Shown here piece by piece: positions 57,525 through 64,000 of a stretch of DNA of 64,000 nucleotides (position 1 is the stretch's first letter; each line of letters opens with the position of its first letter). This DNA comes from Nematostella vectensis (Eukaryota > Cnidaria > Anthozoa > Actiniaria > Edwardsiidae). The stretch covers positions 8,555,459-8,619,458 of the forward strand of contig NC_064039.1 in assembly GCF_932526225.1 (NCBI RefSeq), in the 5' to 3' direction. The notes beneath the pieces were generated by a model that saw nothing but the letters and a program-made list of their open reading frames with translations, had not been told where the DNA came from and ran no database searches. The position numbers were made by a program, and so were the translations under genes.

Positions 57525-60500
57525 ATGGATCCTTGGGACTTCGTAGAGCTAAGCGAAGTCCAAGGACATTTCTTCACAGACTTTGTTTTACCGGAGAAGG
57601 CCACACAAACAAAAGTTTTTGACCTTAGTTATACAGATGAGAACTTAGACAAACTGGTGGGACAATGGCTAGAACATCCAAGCAGAAAAAACACAGACAA
57701 AGTGATCAAGTTGGTTAAGGGAGGTGTTCGACCGGACCATAGGGCAATTCTATGGAAACTTGTAAGTGGTGGGATAGAGAAACTGGAAACAAATGAGAAC
57801 TATTACCAAGATACAGTGAATGAATTAGGTAGGTTCTTTGTAACATGGCTGAAAGTAGTATTCATGTATCATTTGTATAACATAAACAAAGGGGATTGCC
57901 TCCACCCCTTCCTTCAAAATGCTTTTGTTTTGGGAAACATTATCCTATTGTTCTGCTTTATTTTCCAGGCATCCTTATTCCTGGTAGTCTATCTTCTTCC
58001 ATGTTCACGGGATCAGACAATAAACTATGTTGTTTCTTCTTGGGACAAGATGGAGAGAAAGCCATGTTGGGAATCGTATATGTGTTGACCCATGTACATT
58101 CTGATATACAGTTCTGTCCATTATTGCCTGTGTTAGCAGCACTTTTTCTTCATTTTATGGATGAGAGAGAGTGCTTTGCATCTTTGTCAGCACTTATGGA
58201 GTCCCGGCATGGAATTCTAGACCAGAGCCAACGTGCAGTGGCTGTTACATCTAAGACATTTGAAGACTGCCTAAAAAAGTTCAAGGTAAGAAATATAGCC
58301 TGAGTAATTACTGTTGTTATTTTTTTAGGTAACTATGAAAGAACTAATTAGAAATATAATCAGATGGCCTTCTTTTCATGGAAGAAATAATTAGTTAGTA
58401 AATAGTTTAATTCCGAACAATTATCTAGACACATATATCTATTTACTCTTATTATGATACTTTTTTTTTACTTTATAATTTTTGTGTTTTCTGCTCAATA
58501 GAAATCAGCCTACAAGAATTTGAAAAAAGTAATAGAGTCAGAAAGGGAATCCCCAGTGACCAAGAAATCCATTCTGCTTCCGTATTGGTTGGACTGGATT
58601 ATGGAATATGTTGACTTCTGGATTGTGGTATGATAATTTGGCTTCAGGTTTTACAAGTGCATGGAATGGGATCAAATATCATATACTAGGATACAAAAGT
58701 ATCCCTTTACATTCTGCTGTCTGCATTGAAACACAGACCACATTCATCAGTGCCAGGTGACCCCCCCTTTAATTTCTCACCTATGATATGCTCCTATATG
58801 AAGGGGGACATGCTGCTGGATAGGATTTTATAACCTTCTCTGTTCTAAAAAGGGTTAGCTTTAAAGCTATTTATCCTAAATAAGGTATATATTTCATAGG
58901 ATTAGATATAGTTGTTTTGCTTTCACATGAATTGTCAAGTAGAATGATGCTATTTTATTTGTCACAAGACTACTGTGGTTCAGGCATATTCAGGTTTTCT
59001 GTGATTGTTTGTCCATTGTTGGGGGTGGTTAGTACATTACAAGAATAGTATGTGAATGTTTTTTTTTGTACCTTTGCTGCAGGTGTCCATGATGGATGTT
59101 TTCCTGATGAAAGGATCTAAAGTGTTAATTCGCTTTGGACTTGTGATCTATGATGAGTTCAGTAGATGGCTGGTTGCAAAGCAAGGTAATTACAAATTGT
59201 GCATTGTTACTTGATACAGTCATGATAGGGATTGGTTAATACATGGCCGCTCACCATGCTTTGAATATTTGTGCCAGTATAAATATCTGAAGGTGCTTTG
59301 CAGCCATGTGCAACATTAAAAAAAGGTAAATGTAAATAAATTAAGAATAGAATCCCCCCTTCCTCTAACACCTGATCTGCCCCGCTACCATCACAACATA
59401 AATGCCACTATTTTTCAGATATGAATGGTATAAGTATTAAGGATGCTTTCAAACAGTTTGTTAAAGAGAACCCAATGGAAAGCCAGGCCCTGCTTGAGGT
59501 ACAGTACCACATTTCCTGTAGATAAACCAAGTTAAAATGTATCTCTCATCATTTCATAAATCGTTAAATTCAAGCTCTCATTTTCTCACAACAGGCTGCT
59601 TTTAAGATTCGACGGTTGTCAAGGAGAAGGGTAACAAAACTGAATAACAAGAACCTTGTGCTCATAGAGTCCGGGATGCTAGAAGTACCTTACCAACGAG
59701 AGAAGCCTTTGCATGAGACAACAGTCATGGCGCTGCAGGGAACAGACATGCTCACAGACAAACAGTGGGAACGGCTAGCAAACTGGCTCCCTGACCGCGC
59801 CCGCATTAAGAGACCTGTTTGTGTGTTCACCACAGAAAAATATGGTTACAGGTACTGTTTAATGGGGCTAAATTCAATGCTTTAGGCAAGGTCAGACTCA
59901 TAGCCAGTGCAATGTTAGGGGTTCGTGGTTCGTGTTTGGGTGTGCGATTGTTAAAGGGGCAGATTTTCTAGGTCAGGAATTCTGTAGTCTTGATTGCTGT
60001 AGCATTGATAGAGTGATTTTGTAAGTATTCCCTTGACTAACAGTGTGACAGGTTCCAGTGGGGCTATAATATGGTCATGGCAGACATGTAAGCACAGTAT
60101 TAGTTTTTGTGAGCACAAGCAAGAGTACCCCCAAAAATTGGAAATCTTGATATTGACTAGGAAAATGCCCTGATATCCTTTTTATTGTTAAATTGTATGT
60201 TTGGCAGCTATTAATATATGAGTTGGACATGCAAAATAAACTATTTCCTTATTGTTTGATTCTACAGTCTTCGAACATTTTACCAGAGATGTCAGGAGGA
60301 AGAAGAAACAATACTTCTTATAAAAACAACAACAGGAGATGTAAGTTAGCATTTCATTTATATATTTGCAGGACATGATAATATATGAAAAATAACCAAA
60401 GATTGATGAATTGACAAAAAAAATAAAAGCTGGTTGCTTGCTTGCAGTTAAGATCATATTACCATTCTACAGATATTTGGTGCTTTCTGTACGTCTCCAT

Positions 60501-61771
60501 GGCTGGAAAGGCTGGAGGGACCAAAAGATTTGACATACTTTGGCACCGGTGAGAGCTTTGTGTTCACCCTTTCTCCTGAAGCCACTAAATATGATTGGAG
60601 CGGCATAGAGCAAAATCAGGAGAGCAAGGACTATTTCATGGCAGGAAATGACAACTGCCTTCTTATTGGAGGAGGGTGAGTGTGTGTGTCAGTGCTGTAA
60701 CCCCCTTAGGGGATACACCCATGCCCCCCCCCTCTTGCACAGTGTATTTAAAGCTGCATTGTCACTAGTTTACATCAGTCACTCCCAAGAGACACACTGC
60801 TTTTACAATGTTGCCTTTTCCATAAAAAAATTATTGAAGATTGTTCTGTTATCAACCTGAAGTAAACTGGTGACAATGCTGCTGTAACCCCCTTAGGGAT
60901 ATACCCATGCCCCCCCCCCCTCTTGCACAGTGTATTTAAAGCTGCATTGTCACTAGTTTACATCAGTCACTCCCAAGAGACACACTGCTTTTACAATGTT
61001 GCCTTTTCCATAAAAAAATTATTGAAGATTATTCTGTTATCAACCTGAAGTAAACTGGTGATAATGCTGCTGTAACCCCCTTAGGGTATACACCCATGCC
61101 CCCCCCTCTCTTGCACAGTGTATTTAAAGCTGCATTGTCACTAGTTTACATCAGTCACTCCCAAGAGACACACTGCTTTTACAATGTTGCCCTTTCCATA
61201 AAAAAATTATCGAAGATTGTTCCGTTATCAACCTGAAGTAAACTGGTGACAATGCTGCTTTAAGCAGTGGGGAACAAGTAGTGAAGGCACAAAACAGCAA
61301 GGCTCCGAATCAAGTGCCCACGTGTGTGTATTGTTGGTAAGCAATGTCACTCAGGGTGGTCACTGCCAGAGGGTTTGTTGCATCCCCAGTGTGTTTTTAC
61401 ATTTAAAAATGTGTGTCATAATATATGCTTTCTCATTTTTATTATTTACTTTATTTTTTTTTAAATATGCCCCAATTGCTTGCATCATATTTCATCTGAG
61501 AATGTATTGTGTCATTGGCGCTTGTTTAAACAATTTTTCACTCCCCAATTTGTAGGGGGGGGGGGGGGGGGAAGAATCCTTAATATGATTTCTTTCTAGT
61601 TCTCATCCATTTTAAATCTTGCTTTATCATAGGGGAGAAAACTCAATATGGATTAATGGCGATTTTAGTCATGGTAGAAGTGGGAGGAGTCAGACCTATG
61701 ATAATGAACCGCTGACAGCTCAAAAAGACTTTGTGTGTACAAGGTTGGAGTGCATAACATTCTTGATCTAA
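57525..61771 (+). CDS. TBC1D24: TBC1D24-like protein, TBC plus TLDc domains (9 exons)
   Basis: Exons 57525-57828, 57969-58285, 58502-58627, 59083-59185, 59419-59498, 59595-59851, 60268-60340, 60473-60675 and 61633-61771 sum to 1602 nt, one frame of 533 residues (human 559). TBC part: GVRPDHRAILWKLVSG, then FCPLLPVLAALFLHFMDERE and MEYVDFWIV, VFLMKGSKVLIRFGL. TLDc part: SLRTFYQRCQEEEETILLIK, GAFCTSPW, FGTGESFVF, CLLIGGGGENSIWINGD and TYDNEPL near the end. The TBC-TLDc pairing is typical of TBC1D24/Skywalker, which acts with Rab35/ARF6 in synaptic vesicle traffic; the GAP catalytic residues are not conserved in that family. The ATG chosen is the first in the frame; the frame is open upstream to a TGA at 57339, so there is no earlier ATG. 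Weak similarity before residue 60 leaves the N-terminus uncertain. Confidence 0.92.
60694..61263. repeat. triplicated 187-bp unit containing family A MITE
   Basis: Units start at 60694, 60881 and 61068 with GCTGTAACCCCCTTAGGG. Each holds a C-run, TTAAAGCTGCATTGTCACTA-GTTTAC and the opposite end GAAGTAAACTGGTGACAATG-CTGCT. The first unit begins 19 bases after the TBC1D24 exon 8 end. The copies differ by few bases. Confidence 0.92.
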
Positions 61772-62372
61772 AAAGATGCCTATTTTTACTGTCATTATTT
61801 TTCGTGGGTATGGAAATTACCTTTTTTTCTCAGGGCAGGTATAGTCAACTAATTTTCACCTTATAGTACAGTAAAAACAAATATGCAACTTGCAAGTTGC
61901 TTTTTGTTGTCACACAAAAATTTATATGATTTCTTAGTGCAAATCACCTATTGCCCCTTGATCAACTTGGTTTTATCTAAATGCCAATACAAAATGAAAT
62001 CTTTTTATTACAGAAAGAACTTATGTAAATACTAGAGCTTCTAAATAAGAGCGTTTAGTATAACAGAATATTCATTCCATAGTATAACGATAATGAGGCA
62101 GTGAGAGACCACTCACTTTTTTGCTTTGTGTACATTTTCACCTTTACAGCTTGTTACATTACAAATAATGCTGGTTTACTTTGAAGTTCTAGATTGGTCC
62201 CTATACTTTCACAAATATATAATTTATATTGAGTCCATGAAAAAATGTTATAATATAAGCTACAATTTTATAATTTTGAATTTTGTAAATAGCAATATCT
62301 TGTGAATGCTTAAATAAATATATTTATGAAATCATAAGAGAAAGAAGGTTTATCCTCTCCCGCTCCCTACAC

Positions 62373-62413
<41 letters not shown>

Positions 62414-62544
62414 AGACACACACACATACACACTCCGTCTATTAGCGATCTTTCATGTCCACTAACAGTCATGTGACACAATCTTTCAGCTCGTTTCCGG
62501 TTTGATCGCATGATACGCGAAGTGTGTCAAGTTCTGAGCTCTCT
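61772..62544. other. TBC1D24 3' UTR and flank
   Basis: AT-rich; AAATAAATATATTT near 62312 could hold the polyA signal. A C-run of about 43 bases lies at 62371-62413, followed by a CACACA tract. Confidence 0.4.
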
Positions 62545-63311
62545 ACAGTTGAAGCTCTCGTAAGCGACCACCTTGGGAACTGAGAATTGTGGTCGTTAAC
62601 GGAGCTGGTCTTTTACGAGAGCTTGCTCTCATAAGCGACCACTGGGCGCCAAAAACTTGAACAATAGGTGTTGGTCGCTTACGGGAGCTTAATTAAAATG
62701 GAATCTAAAAGTTATCGTGATAATAACAACGCTGTAATATTTTGGTTTATTATTTGATTTTAAAACTAGGTATTTGACTTATCATAAGAGTGAGTTGTTT
62801 TATTTAATAGCAATTAATTATACGCAAAGTAGCTCGTTATGCTCGTTTATCGACGACTTTTCTTCATGACAATATCTTATGCGTCTACGACTATCTTTAA
62901 AATCGTGGAGCACGAAAGGGACTAAAGATTCCTTGCATTTATACATTTTCTGGAGACGAAGAAATTATTTAATGGTTGCCTACTGGATAGGCAGCATTAC
63001 AACATTTCCGCTTTATGTGTGATTTCAGCATTAATTGGATATGATGTTTATCAGGTGTTGATTGATGTTGTTAAGCCAAAAATCATTGTGGCCGCTTACG
63101 AGAGCTTTAAAATAAAAGAAAATCTCAGTTGGTGGCTTGAAATTGTGGTTGTTAACGGAGCTGGTCGCACCGATAAGTTGGTCGCTTACGAGAGCTTAGA
63201 ATTACAGAGTTTGTGTGACAATTCAATCGGTGATTCGTGATCGTTGTCGTAATCGAGAAAACGAGCGCCTGGTCGTTACGAGAAGCGGTCGCTCAGAGAG
63301 CTTCGACTGTA
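62544..63311. mobile_element. Tc1/mariner-like non-autonomous element
   Basis: Ends TACAGTTGAAGCTCTC and GAGAGCTTCGACTGTA are complementary with one mismatch and carry TA at both borders, as in Tc1/mariner insertions. The motif GTAAGCGACC or its complement GGTCGCTTACGAGAGCTT recurs inside (62558, 62630, 62675, 63090, 63181), so the termini are built of subrepeats. No transposase frame. Confidence 0.8.
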
Positions 63312-63639
63312 TTTTCAACATTTTGCTGGCCAGAGGTAGATTTCTTGAGAGAAACCTCCTTTTTCCTCTCTAACCCCGCCGCCTCATTTTCCTAGCCTCG
63401 TTACAAACAATATTTTTGAGTGACATCCTCCGGAATGCGATTTCGCCGACTAACCAGTTGGCCGAAAACCTACCTCCCCTGCCCAGTGTCTCAGTTACAG
63501 TAGGAAGCGCAATGTTCTTGAGAGATACGTGTTCTACTTGTCAAATAAATTTGGAATAAAAACTTCATTCATAAAGTTGTCACGCTTTGAAATTTTCAAA
63601 TAAACTTCAATGTTTCCTATATAAAAAAAAATCAAATCG

Positions 63640-63900
63640 CCTCGCTAGTCTGGAGTACAGTGATAGTCTTCCATTTATACGAGTTTCGAATGCTACGCTT
63701 CCTTCAGGCTTCGTTTCAACATCGTTAGATCACGTGCCAGTCTTTATCCAATCAAATTCCTTCATGCAGAACTACAAGATGGCCGTTGCTATCACATGAT
63801 ATGAGCTGACCAATCAGAGCTCAGAGCGGCAGAATTCGAATAACAAAAGCCATGTTTTGTGTTTGATCGTTATTTTACGCGCGCCGATGTCTCCGGACGG
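63640..63900 (+). promoter_or_regulatory. promoter-like region of an off-window gene
   Basis: Contains an E-box (CACGTG at 63731), two CCAAT boxes (63749 and 63812), and CAAGATGGCC at 63775-63784, a YY1-like core. A rise in CpG follows. The ATG in the YY1 core is followed by a stop after six codons. A gene probably starts at or beyond the window end, direction uncertain. Confidence 0.4.
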
Positions 63901-64000
63901 AACGTTTATTTTTATCTCCACCATTTTTATCCCCATTGGCGCGATTTTAGCACGCTGGAATTTAAGATAGCCCGTGAATATGTCTGAACTACTCGGGAGG

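Noticed and set aside
57194-57604. Minus-strand frame of 136 codons
   Set aside because: It is the antisense of the TBC1D24 first exon region; no similarity recognised.

Overview
The window is eukaryotic. It has about 39-42% GC by eye, long introns with GT-AG borders, and single-copy metazoan genes set among many small repeats. Protein similarity recognised from memory, together with the mix of repeats (tRNA-headed SINE, hairpin MITEs, a RAG1-N-terminal-like transposase gene), points to a cnidarian, most likely an anthozoan such as a sea anemone or coral. No search was run, so the species is an inference.

Layout. 0-2 kb: a decayed pogo/Tigger transposase fragment. 2.07-21.27 kb (+): a complete 25-exon WDR11 gene, reconstructed to a 1250-residue frame; intron 1 carries a broken LINE, and several other introns carry long minisatellites. 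22.97-24.51 kb: a 1.5-kb foldback structure. 24.79-25.18 kb (+): SMIM8 in two exons. 26.72-27.63 kb (-): intronless TMEM53. 28-35.8 kb: gene-poor, with nested inverted-repeat elements at 31.4-33.0 kb. 35.8-40.6 kb (+): an MDM2/MDM4 homologue (acidic region, RanBP2 zinc finger, C-terminal RING) whose p53-binding N-terminus was not located. 40.6-44.2 kb: repeats. 44.2-46.8 kb (-): a multi-exon transposase-like gene with a RAG1-like N-terminal zinc-binding region and several frameshifts. 47.0-48.7 kb: a MITE and a minus-strand LINE fragment. 49.5-49.9 kb: a possible small two-exon gene. 51.0-55.9 kb (+): CABCOCO1 (C10orf107) in 10 exons, with one intron of U12 type. 57.5-61.8 kb (+): TBC1D24 in 9 exons. 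62.5-63.3 kb: a Tc1-like inverted-repeat element. The window ends in a promoter-like region.

The cellular genes have unrelated roles (vesicle tethering, p53 control, cilia, Rab/TLDc vesicle traffic, nuclear-envelope protein) and form no evident pathway or operon.

The most striking signal is structural. Several minisatellites start exactly at exon borders, and their repeat units contain copies of the neighbouring splice site and a few exon bases. Clear cases are WDR11 exon 2 (44-bp unit), WDR11 exon 13 (31-bp unit), and the 3' splice site of the MDM zinc-finger exon (49-bp unit). Weaker cases are WDR11 exons 12 and 23. These arrays carry dozens of decoy splice sites next to the real ones.
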